Numbered from the stretch's first letter, positions 33,655 to 43,023 are shown. The stretch: 64,000 nucleotides of DNA from Cybelea sp963824595 (GCA_963824595.1 CAWGPY010000002.1:372001-436000); one strand, 5' to 3'. Notes: generated by a model not told the origin, from the letters alone. A program made the numbers and translations.

Positions 33655-34794
33655 ATGCTCGAAATTGGGATATGCAGGCTTCAGCGAGTCGGCGCCGCGA
33701 TTGCGGCGATCGTGCTCGCGGCGGGCTGCAGCAACTACGGGGGAACGTCCGCCACCCCGCCGGCCGGCAACGCCGCGCGGGCGCAGTCACTCGTCAGCGC
33801 CGCCGACGGGGGAGACTCGATTTTAAAGCGGCTCAAGAAGCAAGTCGTCATCGGCTCGACCGTCGATCCGAAGAACGGCGCGGGCAATCCGTACGGCCTG
33901 ACCGTCGCACCGGCCACGAACGGCGATTTCTCGAAAGGCGATCTCGTCGTCTGCAACTTCAACGATAAAGCCAACGTTCAGGGCACGGGCCGCTCGATCG
34001 TCGCGCTTCACAACAAGCCGGGATCGAAACCGACGAGCGTTTCGGCGATCAAGTCGCTCAAGGGCTGCGATGCCCTGGCGCTCGGCGGCGACGACACGAT
34101 CTGGGCTGCCTCGATGGTCGCGAACGACAATCCGGTCATCGGCACGACGGGCGGATTGATCGAAAACATCAAGGGTAAGCCGTTCAATCAGCCGTGGGGT
34201 CAGGCGTTCGCGACCCCGTCCAGCGGGCCGCCCGCGTTCTACGAAACCAACGCCGGCAGCGGCAGCGTGGTCCGCATCAACCTCGGCTCGACGTTCACGT
34301 ATGACGTGATCGCCACCGGCTTCCCGGTGAACCACGGCAAGCCCGGAACGGCGCTCGCGCCGTCGGGGCTGTCGTACGACGTCAACGGCGACGTGCTCTA
34401 CTTCGCCGACGGAATGAACAACACGATCGTCGCGTTCAGCAACGTATCCACCATCCCGGCCGGCGGCATCAAGGCCAAGCACCACGGCATGGACTTCTCC
34501 GGCCCCTCGGCGTCGGACGCGCGCATCGTCTACTCGGGCGCGCCGCTCAACGGTCCGCTCAGCACCGCGCTGCTGCCGAACGGCAACCTCGTCGTCGGCA
34601 ATACGCTCGATCCGGACGGCACGAACCTGATGCTCGAGATCTCGCCCTCCGGCAAGCTGCTCGACACGCTCAACGTCGACACCGGGGCCGCCGGCGCGCT
34701 GTTCGGCATCGTCGCGACCGGCACGAACGACAACAATACGAAAGTCTACTTCAACGACGACAACGACAACAACGTGCAGGTGTTGGAGCGCTAA
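33655..34794 (+). CDS. Propeller-like lipoprotein, unknown
   Basis: A 379-residue lipoprotein with lipobox AAGC at about residue 24 and a low-complexity linker, then repeated blades such as KGDLVVCNFNDKANVQG, GNLVVGNTLDP and GDVLYFADGMNNTIVAF. It resembles NHL/SMP-30-like six-bladed propellers and ends NNVQVLER. Function is unknown. It is followed by a strong terminator. Confidence 0.75.
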   Translation: MLEIGICRLQRVGAAIAAIVLAAGCSNYGGTSATPPAGNAARAQSLVSAADGGDSILKRLKKQVVIGSTVDPKNGAGNPYGLTVAPATNGDFSKGDLVVCNFNDKANVQGTGRSIVALHNKPGSKPTSVSAIKSLKGCDALALGGDDTIWAASMVANDNPVIGTTGGLIENIKGKPFNQPWGQAFATPSSGPPAFYETNAGSGSVVRINLGSTFTYDVIATGFPVNHGKPGTALAPSGLSYDVNGDVLYFADGMNNTIVAFSNVSTIPAGGIKAKHHGMDFSGPSASDARIVYSGAPLNGPLSTALLPNGNLVVGNTLDPDGTNLMLEISPSGKLLDTLNVDTGAAGALFGIVATGTNDNNTKVYFNDDNDNNVQVLER

Positions 34795-34825
34795 GCGGCG
34801 CCTCGACTCGGTCTGGCACGATTGG

Positions 34826-34862
34826 GACGCGCCGCTCGCACGAACGGCGCGTCTTTCGTTTT
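34826..34862 (+). terminator. Intrinsic terminator between convergent genes
   Basis: A 9-bp hairpin (GACGCGCCG at 34826-34834, CGGCGCGTC at 34845-34853) is followed on the plus strand by TTTCGTTTTA. It ends the propeller-lipoprotein transcript. The T tract runs into the stop codon of the convergent CPBP gene. Confidence 0.8.
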
Positions 34863-35733
34863 AGACCTGCAGCGGTTCGGGCTTCGGGTACCGCAGCAGC
34901 ACGTAGACGAACATCAACGCCATGGCCGGCAGCATGAAGTAGCTGGCTTCGGTGCCGAGCGGACCGCCGTTCGCCCACGCCGGACCGGGGAACGCCACGT
35001 CGAGGAGATGGCCCACGGCCTGCTGGCCGCCGTTGCGGGTCCCGATCACGAAGAACTGCATGAAGTCGAAGCTGAAGTGAAACCCGGCCGCGAGCCAGAG
35101 CGAGCCCGTACGCCACAGCGTGAAGCAGAGCAGCAGGCCGATCAAGACGATGTTCGCGATATCTCTGAAGTTCTCGTCGGGCTTCGTCAGGTGCGCCGCG
35201 CCGAAGAGCAGCGACAGTACCACGGCCGCCGGCCAGAAGCCCATGCCCCGCGCCAGCGCCTGCAGGGGATAGCCGCGGAACATGTACTCCTCGTTGACGC
35301 CGACCAGCAGCATCACCGCGAGCCACATGACGGTCTGCACGGCGAGCTCGGTTCCGTGGAGCGCGAACCCGTGCACGACCATCGCGCCGGCGGCCATCAT
35401 CGCGAGCGCGACGCCGCCCGCGCAGACGACGCCGACGGCCGCGCCCTCCCAGAAGCGTTTGCCGAACGCCAAACGCACGGGCAGGCCGTAGGCGTCGATG
35501 CGACGCCGCTCCGCGAAGGCGAGCACGGCGGTCGCGATCAGAACCGCGAGCCCCTCGGCGATCTCGGCGACCAGGAAGGACGGCGCGTTGACGGTTCGGT
35601 CGTCAACGTGGAGAGCGCGCGCGACCGGACCCGCGAGCGCGTCCGCCGCCATCTGCAGTCCGATGAGCAGCGCCGCATAGGCCAGGAACCGCCAGCCGGC
35701 GCGCACGCCGGCGGGCCCGACGAAGATCCACAT
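34861..35733 (-). CDS. CPBP-family intramembrane metalloprotease (second copy)
   Basis: A 290-residue membrane protein with about eight helices and motifs VNEEYMFRGYPLQA (EExxxR), FGAAHLTKPDEN and AAGFHFSFDFMQFFV, that is, CPBP/Abi active-site residues. The GTPLGTEASYFMLPAM-like tail adds a final helix. It shares the fold with the protein at 27826-28677 but little sequence beyond the motifs. CPBP members process prenylated or lipidated substrates or confer bacteriocin immunity; the substrate here is unknown. Confidence 0.85.
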   Translation of the reverse strand: MWIFVGPAGVRAGWRFLAYAALLIGLQMAADALAGPVARALHVDDRTVNAPSFLVAEIAEGLAVLIATAVLAFAERRRIDAYGLPVRLAFGKRFWEGAAVGVVCAGGVALAMMAAGAMVVHGFALHGTELAVQTVMWLAVMLLVGVNEEYMFRGYPLQALARGMGFWPAAVVLSLLFGAAHLTKPDENFRDIANIVLIGLLLCFTLWRTGSLWLAAGFHFSFDFMQFFVIGTRNGGQQAVGHLLDVAFPGPAWANGGPLGTEASYFMLPAMALMFVYVLLRYPKPEPLQV

Positions 35734-35817
35734 CAGCTACGAGCGCTACTCCGACGCCGCGGCCGAATTTTACTGCGCACAGGCCGCCCGCGGCAGACGT
35801 GCGAAGACTCGGCAGTT

Positions 35818-36324
35818 GTGGTTGGCGTGATTTCGCTGATCCTGGGCAACGGCTACGTTGGCCTGTTCGTGGTCGCCGTGATCACGACGTTCGTCAAGGC
35901 GGGCCGGTTGAAGCGGGAGCGGCGTCCGTTCAATCTTTCCTACGTCCTGTGGGGCGAAGTGCTGTTCTATGCCGTCGGGCTGTGGTTCTTATACGTGGGC
36001 CTGCTGCACGCGTATTTCCAGGGATTCGTGGCGCCGCAGATCGGCTGGCAGCCGAGCCCGTTTGAGTACGAGTTGGGCTGGATCGAGATTCCGATCGGCG
36101 TCGTGGCGATGATGTCGCTCTGGCGAGGATTCGAGTTTCGCCTGGCCTCCACGATCGTCGTCGCGACCTTCGCGCTGGCGGCGGCCGCGCAGCACATCCA
36201 GCAGATCGCGTGCTGCGCGAACTACGCGCCGTCCAACGCGGGGTTGGTGTTGTGGTTCGCGGATATCTTTCTGCCGATGCTCCTCGTGGTGCTCGCCGCT
36301 CTGTCGCGCGACGAACGGGCCTAG
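35818..36324 (+). CDS. DUF6790-type membrane protein
   Basis: A 168-residue protein with five or six membrane helices, start GTG at 35818 (GTG at 35827 is an alternative). Signature stretches are WRGFEFRLASTIVVATFALAAAAQHIQQI and NAGLVLWFADIFLPMLLVVLA, close to proteins annotated as DUF6790. No function is known. It overlaps the convergent PhzF-like gene by 4 nt. Confidence 0.65.
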   Translation: MVGVISLILGNGYVGLFVVAVITTFVKAGRLKRERRPFNLSYVLWGEVLFYAVGLWFLYVGLLHAYFQGFVAPQIGWQPSPFEYELGWIEIPIGVVAMMSLWRGFEFRLASTIVVATFALAAAAQHIQQIACCANYAPSNAGLVLWFADIFLPMLLVVLAALSRDERA

Positions 36325-37106
36325 AGCGTTAGCGTGCCCGTGGCGATCGGAACGCAGGTTCCGGCGACGCGCACGCGGTCGCCCCGGTCCTCGAGCCAGA
36401 GCTCGCCGCCGCGCGACGACAGCTGCCGCGCGAAGAGCGCCGTCTTGCCGAGGGCGAGCGCCCAGTACGGCGTCGTTACGCAGTGCGCCGAGCCGGTGAC
36501 GAAGTCTTCCGGAATTCCGTATTTCGGCGCGAAGTAGCGCGAAACGAAGTCGCAGTCGCCGTCGAATCCGCGCGCGGTGACGATGACGCTGGGAAACGGC
36601 AGCGCGGCGATCGCATCGAAGTCGGGTCGCAGGTCGCGCACCTGCGACGCGTCGGCGAGCACCGCCATCGCGCGATCGGCCTCCCACAGCGCTTCCGGAA
36701 CCACTCCGAGTGCGCGCGCGGCGATCTCGGGCGGGTGCTGCGTGTGGACGGGCAGCGCGGGCAGGTCGAGGGCAATCCGGTCGCCGTCGCGTTCGACGTG
36801 CAGCGCGCCCGCGCGCGTGCCGAAGCGTGCGCCGTGACGCTCCCGCTCGAGGACGTTGAGCAGCACGTGGCCCGTCGCGAGCGTGCCGTGGCCGCAGAGC
36901 TGCAGCTCGACGGCCGGCGCGAACCAGCGCAGCGTAAACCCGTCGCCGTCGGGCCAGAAGAATGACGTCGCCGGCAGATTGAACTCTGCCGCGATCGACT
37001 GCATCGTCTCATCGTCGAGCGCCTCGTCCAGGCGGCAGACTCCCGCCGGATTCCCGCCGAACGGGCGTCGCGTGAAGGCGTCTACATGATGGAACTCGAT
37101 CCGCAC
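36321..37106 (-). CDS. PhzF-family protein with replaced catalytic glutamate
   Basis: A 261-residue protein from GTG 37106, preceded by AAGGGAG. The family features are visible: VDAFTRRPFGGNPAGV, LCGHGTLATGHVLLN and FVTGSAHCVTTPYWA, with two similar DAP-epimerase-like lobes. At the usual SET position holding the catalytic Glu, the sequence reads NLPATSFFWP, so the Glu is replaced by Ala. The protein may have another activity or be inactive as an isomerase. Confidence 0.85.
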   Translation of the reverse strand: MRIEFHHVDAFTRRPFGGNPAGVCRLDEALDDETMQSIAAEFNLPATSFFWPDGDGFTLRWFAPAVELQLCGHGTLATGHVLLNVLERERHGARFGTRAGALHVERDGDRIALDLPALPVHTQHPPEIAARALGVVPEALWEADRAMAVLADASQVRDLRPDFDAIAALPFPSVIVTARGFDGDCDFVSRYFAPKYGIPEDFVTGSAHCVTTPYWALALGKTALFARQLSSRGGELWLEDRGDRVRVAGTCVPIATGTLTL

Positions 37107-37185
37107 AGCGCTCCCTTCGGCGGCCGCGGCGGAGCTCCCGGCCCCTGTGATTTCAGTGGCCGTCCGAGCGAATAACCCGGGTGAG

Positions 37186-37719
37186 ATGACTGCGAGCGAC
37201 CTGCAGGCCACGTTCGTCGAGCGGCTGGAGCGCCACCGCGCGATCCTGTTCGCGGTGGCGAACGCGTACTGCCGCCGCCCGGCGGACCGCGAAGAACTCG
37301 TCGCCGAAACCGTCGTCCAGCTCTGGAAGTCCTACGGCCGCTTCGACGAGCGCGTTCGCTTCACGACGTGGATGTATCGCATCGCGGTCAACGTAGCGGT
37401 CTCGTTCTACCGCAACGAGTCGCGGCGACGGCGAGCGACGGTGCCGGCCGGCGACGCGTTCGTCGAGGCGATCGCGGCCCCGCCGGAGGCAGAAGAAGAC
37501 GAGCGGCTCGAGGCCGTGCGCGCTCTCGTCGAGCGGCTCGACGGCCTCGACCGCGCCCTGATGCTGCTCTATCTCGACGACCGGCCGTATGCGGAGATCG
37601 CCGACATTCTCGGCATTTCCGAGACGAACGTCGGCACGAAGATCGCGCGCATCAAAGAGCGGCTGCGGCGCCGCGTCGCAACGACAACCGATAACGGAGG
37701 ATCGCATGGAACTCGATGA
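37186..37719 (+). CDS. ECF-type RNA polymerase sigma factor
   Basis: About 177 residues from ATG 37186 (GTG 37147 is also possible). It has region 2 (RHRAILFAVANAYCRRPADREELVAETVVQLWKSYGRF then FTTWMYRIAVNVAVSFYR) and region 4 (LDRALMLLYLDDRPYAEIADILGISETNVGTKIARIKERL). Its end overlaps the next gene by 14 nt, so it is co-translated with a membrane partner that probably acts as anti-sigma factor. Confidence 0.9.
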   Translation: MTASDLQATFVERLERHRAILFAVANAYCRRPADREELVAETVVQLWKSYGRFDERVRFTTWMYRIAVNVAVSFYRNESRRRRATVPAGDAFVEAIAAPPEAEEDERLEAVRALVERLDGLDRALMLLYLDDRPYAEIADILGISETNVGTKIARIKERLRRRVATTTDNGGSHGTR

Positions 37720-38368
37720 GATCAAAGCGCTGTGGGGCGAGAGCAACCGGCGCCTCGAGGCGAGCATGCGCCTCAACGCGGCGCTGCTGCAGCGCGTCAA
37801 TCTGCACGCCGCCGACACGCACCTGACGCGTCTGGCGCGCGGCATCACCTTCGAGCTGGTCGTCAACGCCGCGGCGATCGGGCTGCTCGGTTCGTTCATG
37901 GCGGGAGTGTGGCACGAGCCGCGCTTTCTGCTGCCCGCGATGGCGCTCGACGTCTACGCAATCGCGCTCGTGATCGCCGGCGCCCGCCAGCTCGCCGCGC
38001 TGCGCGCCGTCGACCTGGACGAGCCGGTCGTGGCGGTCCAGCAGCGTTTGGAGCGGCTGCGGGTGGGTCGCATTCGGACCACGTTGGCGACGTTGCTGTT
38101 CGCTCCGCTCATGTGGGTGCCGCTGACGATCGTGGCGGCGCGCGGGTTCTTCGGCGTCGATCTCTACGCGGACGGCGGCGGGTGGCTGGCGGCCAGCGCG
38201 CTCTTCGGCCTGGCGGTGATTCCCATCGCCGTGGTCGCGGCGCGACGCTTCGGCCCGCGGCTCGCGCGTTCGGCGCCGATGCGCGCGGCGGCCGACGCAA
38301 TCGCGGGACACAGCCTCACGCGGGCGCTGAATTCGCTCGACGCACTGCGCCGTTTCGAAGAGAGCTGA
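37706..38368 (+). CDS. Membrane protein coupled to ECF sigma factor, probable regulator
   Basis: A 220-residue protein from ATG 37706 with GGAGG at 8 nt. A soluble N-terminal part (ELDEIKALWGESNRRLEASMRLNAALLQ) is followed by four membrane helices and a basic C-terminus. It overlaps the sigma gene, as anti-sigma factors do, but lacks a zinc-binding His/Cys motif. Similar sigma plus membrane pairs are known where the N-terminal helix binds the sigma factor, but that is inference here. Confidence 0.6.
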   Translation: MELDEIKALWGESNRRLEASMRLNAALLQRVNLHAADTHLTRLARGITFELVVNAAAIGLLGSFMAGVWHEPRFLLPAMALDVYAIALVIAGARQLAALRAVDLDEPVVAVQQRLERLRVGRIRTTLATLLFAPLMWVPLTIVAARGFFGVDLYADGGGWLAASALFGLAVIPIAVVAARRFGPRLARSAPMRAAADAIAGHSLTRALNSLDALRRFEES

Positions 38369-39808
38369 CTATTCGGTGTCCACCGGCACTTCGGAGATGC
38401 GGCGGTGCTTGAAGTAGGTCTGCGTTAGGCTCGACGGGATCTTCGCGAACTTGCGCGGCGACTGCGTGAAGTCGAAGCAATCTACGATGCTCGTGGCGCG
38501 CTTGTCGGTTTTGCCGAGCGTGCCTAAACCCCAGTTGTTCTCGATGAACTTGAGGATGCTTCCGAACTCATACGGGGTGTGCGAGATGTAGCCGCCCTGG
38601 CTGCCGGATCCGACCACGGTGTAGGGGGAGACGACGAGCATCGGAACGCGAAAGCCGAGCCCGCCCCAATGGTCGGTGATCGGCGGCGCGACGTTGTCGT
38701 ACCAGCCGCCCCAGTCGTCCCACACCACCACGATCGCGGTCGTGTTCCAGTACGGGCTCTGCCCCACGGCGTTGACGATGCTCGCCACCCACGACGGCCC
38801 GATGTCGCCCTCGCTTCCCGGAACGGGGTGGTCGGAGCTGGGCCGGTCGGGGATGACCCACGAGACGCTGGGGAGCGCGTTGTTTTGGATGTCGTCGAAG
38901 ATGAGCGTGTTGTCGGACGTGACGTTGGTGCCCCATTCCGGTCCGTAGCGCACGACTTGAATGGCGTCGAACGCGTTCCAAAGGGCACCCTCGCCGTGGA
39001 CAATAGGCGGCGAATAGTATTTCCACGACACCGACTTCGCGTCGAGGAGATCGCGCAGCGTGGAGTAGGTGAAGCACGGGGACGGGCCCTTTTTTATGTA
39101 CTGCAGATGCTTGCTCACGTACTTCAGCTCGTTGGTTTTGACGCCCGGGCCCGCGTCGCAGCCCCACGGGGTTGACGTCGGGTCGTCCACGATGCTGATC
39201 GTCTTCTTGGCGTTCGTCATCGTGCCGGCGGCGATCAAGTCTTGGTGGGCGGTGAAGCTGCCGCTGCCCTGCGTCTGAAACAGGTGATCGCCCAAGACGT
39301 ATTGATTCGCCATGTCCCAGTAGGGCGCGATCTGATTCGGGTCAACGTACGAATAGGTGGCCGTCGTGTGGCCGTTGCATCCGCCGTTGCCGAGGCCGAA
39401 GCCGTCCATGTTGCCGCCGTCGAGATTCCGCAGGAAGCCGTGATAGCCGTGGCCGGGATCGCAGTTCGTGCTGAGATCCACTTTTTTGAGCGCTACGACT
39501 TGATCGCCCGACGGGCAGCCCGAGCCGTGGTGCTTGTTGCGCAGCGGAACCGAGGCCGAGGTCTTCATGCAGCCGCTCGTCGCGCCGTCGGCGCCCGGGT
39601 ACGTCGCGAACATCTGGTCGAAGCTGCGGTTCTCTTGCACGACGATGATGACGTGCTGAATCGGCGACGACCCGCTGCCGCTCGACGCGTTGCCGAAGGG
39701 CGGGCCGCCCGAGAAGATGCTCGACCCGCCGCTCGAACACGCAGCGAGGCCGAGGGCCGCGACAAGCACCGCCCAGGTCCCAACAAAACGCGCTGCGCGC
39801 TGCACCAT
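38369..39808 (-). CDS. Phosphoesterase-family (acid phosphatase/phospholipase C-like) lipoprotein, second copy
   Basis: A 479-residue lipoprotein with lipobox LAAC at about residue 23 and a Ser/Gly-rich linker. The PF04185 domain starts HVIIVVQENRSFDQMFATYPGADG and has VVVWDDWGGWYDNV and VPMLVVSPYTVV near the end, all shared with the 450-residue copy at 20355-21707. It probably hydrolyses phosphate esters in the periplasm or outside, for phosphate supply. The stop is adjacent to the stop of the sigma-operon gene. Confidence 0.9.
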   Translation of the reverse strand: MVQRAARFVGTWAVLVAALGLAACSSGGSSIFSGGPPFGNASSGSGSSPIQHVIIVVQENRSFDQMFATYPGADGATSGCMKTSASVPLRNKHHGSGCPSGDQVVALKKVDLSTNCDPGHGYHGFLRNLDGGNMDGFGLGNGGCNGHTTATYSYVDPNQIAPYWDMANQYVLGDHLFQTQGSGSFTAHQDLIAAGTMTNAKKTISIVDDPTSTPWGCDAGPGVKTNELKYVSKHLQYIKKGPSPCFTYSTLRDLLDAKSVSWKYYSPPIVHGEGALWNAFDAIQVVRYGPEWGTNVTSDNTLIFDDIQNNALPSVSWVIPDRPSSDHPVPGSEGDIGPSWVASIVNAVGQSPYWNTTAIVVVWDDWGGWYDNVAPPITDHWGGLGFRVPMLVVSPYTVVGSGSQGGYISHTPYEFGSILKFIENNWGLGTLGKTDKRATSIVDCFDFTQSPRKFAKIPSSLTQTYFKHRRISEVPVDTE

Positions 39809-39830
39809 ATCGCCTCCTAAAGGAAGGCAG

Positions 39831-41177
39831 TTAGTTTGCGAGTCCCTTTTCGAATCCCTTCGCTGCGGCGACGCTCGCAGCGCAAGCGAGCAGGGCAGAT
39901 GCGATCATCGCGCCGCGAAACCCCGCGACGTACGAGGGAGCGGCGGTCACGACGATGCCGAGCGCGGCGACGCCGATCAGCCCCGCGGTGCGCGCGACCG
40001 CGTTGTTCACGCCCGACGCGACGCCCGAGTGCGCGATGCTCACGGAATTCATGACCGTAGTCGTCAGCGGCGCCACGAACAGCGCGCCCCCCAATCCGAG
40101 AACGACGGCGGCCGGAAAGAAGGTCGTCCAATACGAGCCGCCGCTTCCGGGCAGTGCGAACGCGAGAAAGCCGAGCGCCGCCAAGATCGCCCCGAACACG
40201 AGCGGCGTGCGCGGACCGACTCTATCCACGAGGCCGCCGGAAAACCGCGACGACACGACCATGATGAAGATGAACGGCAGCAACGCGGCTCCGGCCGCCG
40301 ACGGCGAGTAGCGGTGGACGTTGATCAGCACGAACGGCACGAAGTAGAGGCTTCCGCCGAGCGCCGCGTAGAGAAAGAACGTGTACACGTTGGCGACGCT
40401 GAACGCGCGCGACGCGAAGAGGTCGCAGCGGACCATCGGATCGGGCGTGCGGCGCTCGAAGAGGACGAAGCCGGCGAGCAACGCGATTCCCAGCAGCGTG
40501 ACGCCGATTGCGGCGGCCGTGATGCGGGCGCCGTTCATCTCGATCAAGCCGTAGACGAGCAGCCCCAGCCCGAGCGTGGCGAGCGCAGCGCCGACGGTGT
40601 CGATCTTTCGGTCGGCGGAGTCGTCGCGGCTCTCGGGCACGCGCAGCGCCAACACGATCAGCACGGCGACCGCGATGGGGATGTTGATCACGAAGACGTA
40701 GCGCCAGGAGAACTCTTGCGTGAGCCAGCCGCCGATCACCGGACCGGCCGCCGACGTGAGGGCGGAGAAGCCCGACCATAGGCCGATGGCTCGCCCCCGG
40801 GCGCGCGCGTCGTAGGCCGAGCTGATCAGCGCGAGGCTCCCCGGCGTAGAGAGCGCGCCGCCGACTCCCTGCAGGCAGCGCGCCGCGATCAGCATCTCGA
40901 TGCTGCCGGCGAGCGCGCACGCGAGCGACGCGAGCGCGAAGACCGCGATGCCGCACGCGAAGACCAGGCGCCGCCCGTAGAGATCGCCGAGCGCGCCGCC
41001 GAGCAGGATCAGCGCGGAGAGAAAGAGCGCGTACCCCTCGATCACCCACTGCGTCTGCCCGTTGGTGGCGTGGAGCTCGCGCTGGATGATGGGCAGCGAT
41101 ACGTTGACCGCGGTGCTGTCGATGAACGTCATCGCCGAACCGAGGATCGCGGCGATCAGCACCCACGGCACTTTCAT
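39831..41177 (-). CDS. MFS drug exporter (DHA2 type)
   Basis: A 448-residue transporter with 12-14 membrane helices. Motif A-like LGGALGDLYGRRLVFACG follows helix 2, and DHA2-type sequences FIDSTAVNVSLPII and RCLQGVGGAL are present. The segment AAGPVIGGWLTQEFSWRYVFVINIPI is motif C and its flank. It probably expels amphipathic compounds with protons. It ends 22 nt before the start of the phosphoesterase gene, on the same strand. Confidence 0.92.
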   Translation of the reverse strand: MKVPWVLIAAILGSAMTFIDSTAVNVSLPIIQRELHATNGQTQWVIEGYALFLSALILLGGALGDLYGRRLVFACGIAVFALASLACALAGSIEMLIAARCLQGVGGALSTPGSLALISSAYDARARGRAIGLWSGFSALTSAAGPVIGGWLTQEFSWRYVFVINIPIAVAVLIVLALRVPESRDDSADRKIDTVGAALATLGLGLLVYGLIEMNGARITAAAIGVTLLGIALLAGFVLFERRTPDPMVRCDLFASRAFSVANVYTFFLYAALGGSLYFVPFVLINVHRYSPSAAGAALLPFIFIMVVSSRFSGGLVDRVGPRTPLVFGAILAALGFLAFALPGSGGSYWTTFFPAAVVLGLGGALFVAPLTTTVMNSVSIAHSGVASGVNNAVARTAGLIGVAALGIVVTAAPSYVAGFRGAMIASALLACAASVAAAKGFEKGLAN

Positions 41178-41233
41178 GCTGCGCCCTTCCCGCCGTTGCA
41201 GTCGCCTCCTATCGCGCGCCGAATGAGCGCGAT

Positions 41234-42166
41234 ATGGGCTCGCTTCTCGACCGCCCGCTTCGGGCCGGCATTCTGGCGGCGGCCGACAGCGGGACCGTCC
41301 GTCGCGCGGTCACGCGTTACGGCATGCGGCTGGGCGCCCGCCGGTTCGTCGCCGGCGAGAACGCCGCGGAGTTCCTTCCGGTCGCGAAGTCGGTGAACGC
41401 GCGCGGCTTCGCCGTCGCCGCCACGCTGCTCGGCGAGAGCGTGGCCGACGCGGACGAGACGCGGGCCGTTCGCGACGAATATCTCGGCCTGCTGCGCGCG
41501 TTCGCCGCGGAGGAGATGGACGCCAACGTCGCGTTCAAGCTGACGCACGTCGGACTCGACGTCGATCCCGAGCTCGCGCTCGACAACGCGTCGCGCATCG
41601 TCGAGGCCGCGGGCGAACGCGGCAACACCGTGCGGATGGACATGGAGCAGTCGCGGTACGTCAACCCGACGCTGGGCATCTATCGCCGGCTGCGCGAGCG
41701 GCACGACAACGTGGGGTTCGTGCTGCAGTCGTACCTCTATCGCAGCCGAGCCGACCTCGAGGCGATGCTGCCGCTCGCGCCCAACGTTCGCATCGTGAAG
41801 GGAGCCTATCTCGAGCCGGCGAGCGTCGCGCATCCGCGCAAACGCGACGTGGATGCCGCCTACGTCGAGCTCGTCGAGCTCGCGCTCGCGGGCGGGGGCT
41901 ACACCGCGGTCGCGACGCACGACGAGGCGATCGTCGAGCACGTCATGGCGCTGGCCGACCGCCGCGGTCTGCCGAAGCGCGGGCGCTTCGAGTTCCAGAT
42001 GCTCTACGGCATCGCGGCCCCGCTCGCGCGGCGCGCGCTCGAGCGCGGCTATCGCGTGCGCCTCTCGGTGCCGTACGGCGAGAACTGGTTCCCCTACCTG
42101 ATGCGCCGGCTGGCCGAGCGCCCCGCGAACGTCGCGTTCTTCCTGAAGGGAGCGTTGCGGCGATGA
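41234..42166 (+). CDS. Proline dehydrogenase (monofunctional)
   Basis: A 310-residue (beta/alpha)8 FAD enzyme with NVAFKLTHVGLDVD, VRMDMEQSRY, VRIVKGAYLEP, AVATHDEAIVEHV and FEFQMLYGI, then RLSVPYGENWFPYLMRRLAERPAN, all of the monofunctional PRODH family. It oxidises proline to 1-pyrroline-5-carboxylate in the cytoplasm or at the membrane. The next gene overlaps by 4 nt (ATGA). The second enzyme of the pathway is not in the window. Confidence 0.92.
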   Translation: MGSLLDRPLRAGILAAADSGTVRRAVTRYGMRLGARRFVAGENAAEFLPVAKSVNARGFAVAATLLGESVADADETRAVRDEYLGLLRAFAAEEMDANVAFKLTHVGLDVDPELALDNASRIVEAAGERGNTVRMDMEQSRYVNPTLGIYRRLRERHDNVGFVLQSYLYRSRADLEAMLPLAPNVRIVKGAYLEPASVAHPRKRDVDAAYVELVELALAGGGYTAVATHDEAIVEHVMALADRRGLPKRGRFEFQMLYGIAAPLARRALERGYRVRLSVPYGENWFPYLMRRLAERPANVAFFLKGALRR

Positions 42167-43023
42167 CGGGCATCTGGGCCGCGGTGCTCACGCCGGTGGA
42201 CGCGGAGTACCGTCCCGACGCGACGCTCGCGGCTCCGTACTATGCCGGCCTGTTGGCGCGCGGCTGCGACGGGATCAACGTGCTGGGGACGACCGGCGAG
42301 GCGATGTCGTTCGCGATGGAGTTGCGCCGCGCGTACATGGAGGCGCTCGCTGCGAGCGGCTTGCCGCTGGAGCGCGCGATGGTGGGCACGGGCGCCGCGT
42401 CGCTCGGCGACGCCGTCACGCTGACGCGCGCCGCGTTCGACAGCGGATTCGCCGCCGCGCTGGTCATGCCGCCGTTCTTCTTTCGCGACGCCTCCGACGA
42501 CGGGATCGTCGCGTTCTTCGACGCGCTGCTCGCGCGGGCGACGCCGCCGCGCGGAGGTGTGCTGCTCTACAACTTCCCGCGCATGAGCGGCATCGCGTTC
42601 ACGCCGGCGCTGGTCGACCGTCTCGTCGAAGAGTTCCCCGAGGCCATCGGCGGCATGAAGGACAGCTCGAACGACGCGGCGCTGCAATCCGAGATCCTCG
42701 CGCGCCGGCCGTCCCTTCGCGTGTTTCCCGGCTCGGAGAGCGACTTGCTCGCGGCGCTCGCCCGCGGGGCCGCCGGCTGCATCTCGGGCAGCGTGGCGCT
42801 GTGGCCCGAGCTGGCGCAGGACGTCTTCGCGCGCCGCGATCCGGCGCAAGCGGACGAACTCGCGCGCAAACGCGCCGAGCTCGACGGCTTTCCGTTCGTG
42901 GCGGCCGTCCGCTGCCTGACCGCGGCGTCGCAAGATCGGGAGGCGTGGAACCGCGCGATGCCGCCGAACGTGCCGCTCGACGCCGAGCGGCGCCGGCGGC
43001 TAACGGAGCGAGTAGGCCGTTAG
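42163..43023 (+). CDS. Dihydrodipicolinate synthase/N-acetylneuraminate lyase family aldolase
   Basis: A 286-residue class I aldolase with the NVLGTTGEAMSF motif, catalytic Tyr in LLYNFPRMSG and Schiff-base Lys in AIGGMKDSSND. Because it is translationally coupled to proline dehydrogenase, it is more likely a catabolic lyase of the family (for example acting on a keto-acid from amino-acid breakdown) than lysine-pathway DapA. The exact substrate cannot be read from the sequence. It overlaps the convergent PQQ-type gene by 24 nt. Confidence 0.85.
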   Translation: MTGIWAAVLTPVDAEYRPDATLAAPYYAGLLARGCDGINVLGTTGEAMSFAMELRRAYMEALAASGLPLERAMVGTGAASLGDAVTLTRAAFDSGFAAALVMPPFFFRDASDDGIVAFFDALLARATPPRGGVLLYNFPRMSGIAFTPALVDRLVEEFPEAIGGMKDSSNDAALQSEILARRPSLRVFPGSESDLLAALARGAAGCISGSVALWPELAQDVFARRDPAQADELARKRAELDGFPFVAAVRCLTAASQDREAWNRAMPPNVPLDAERRRRLTERVGR

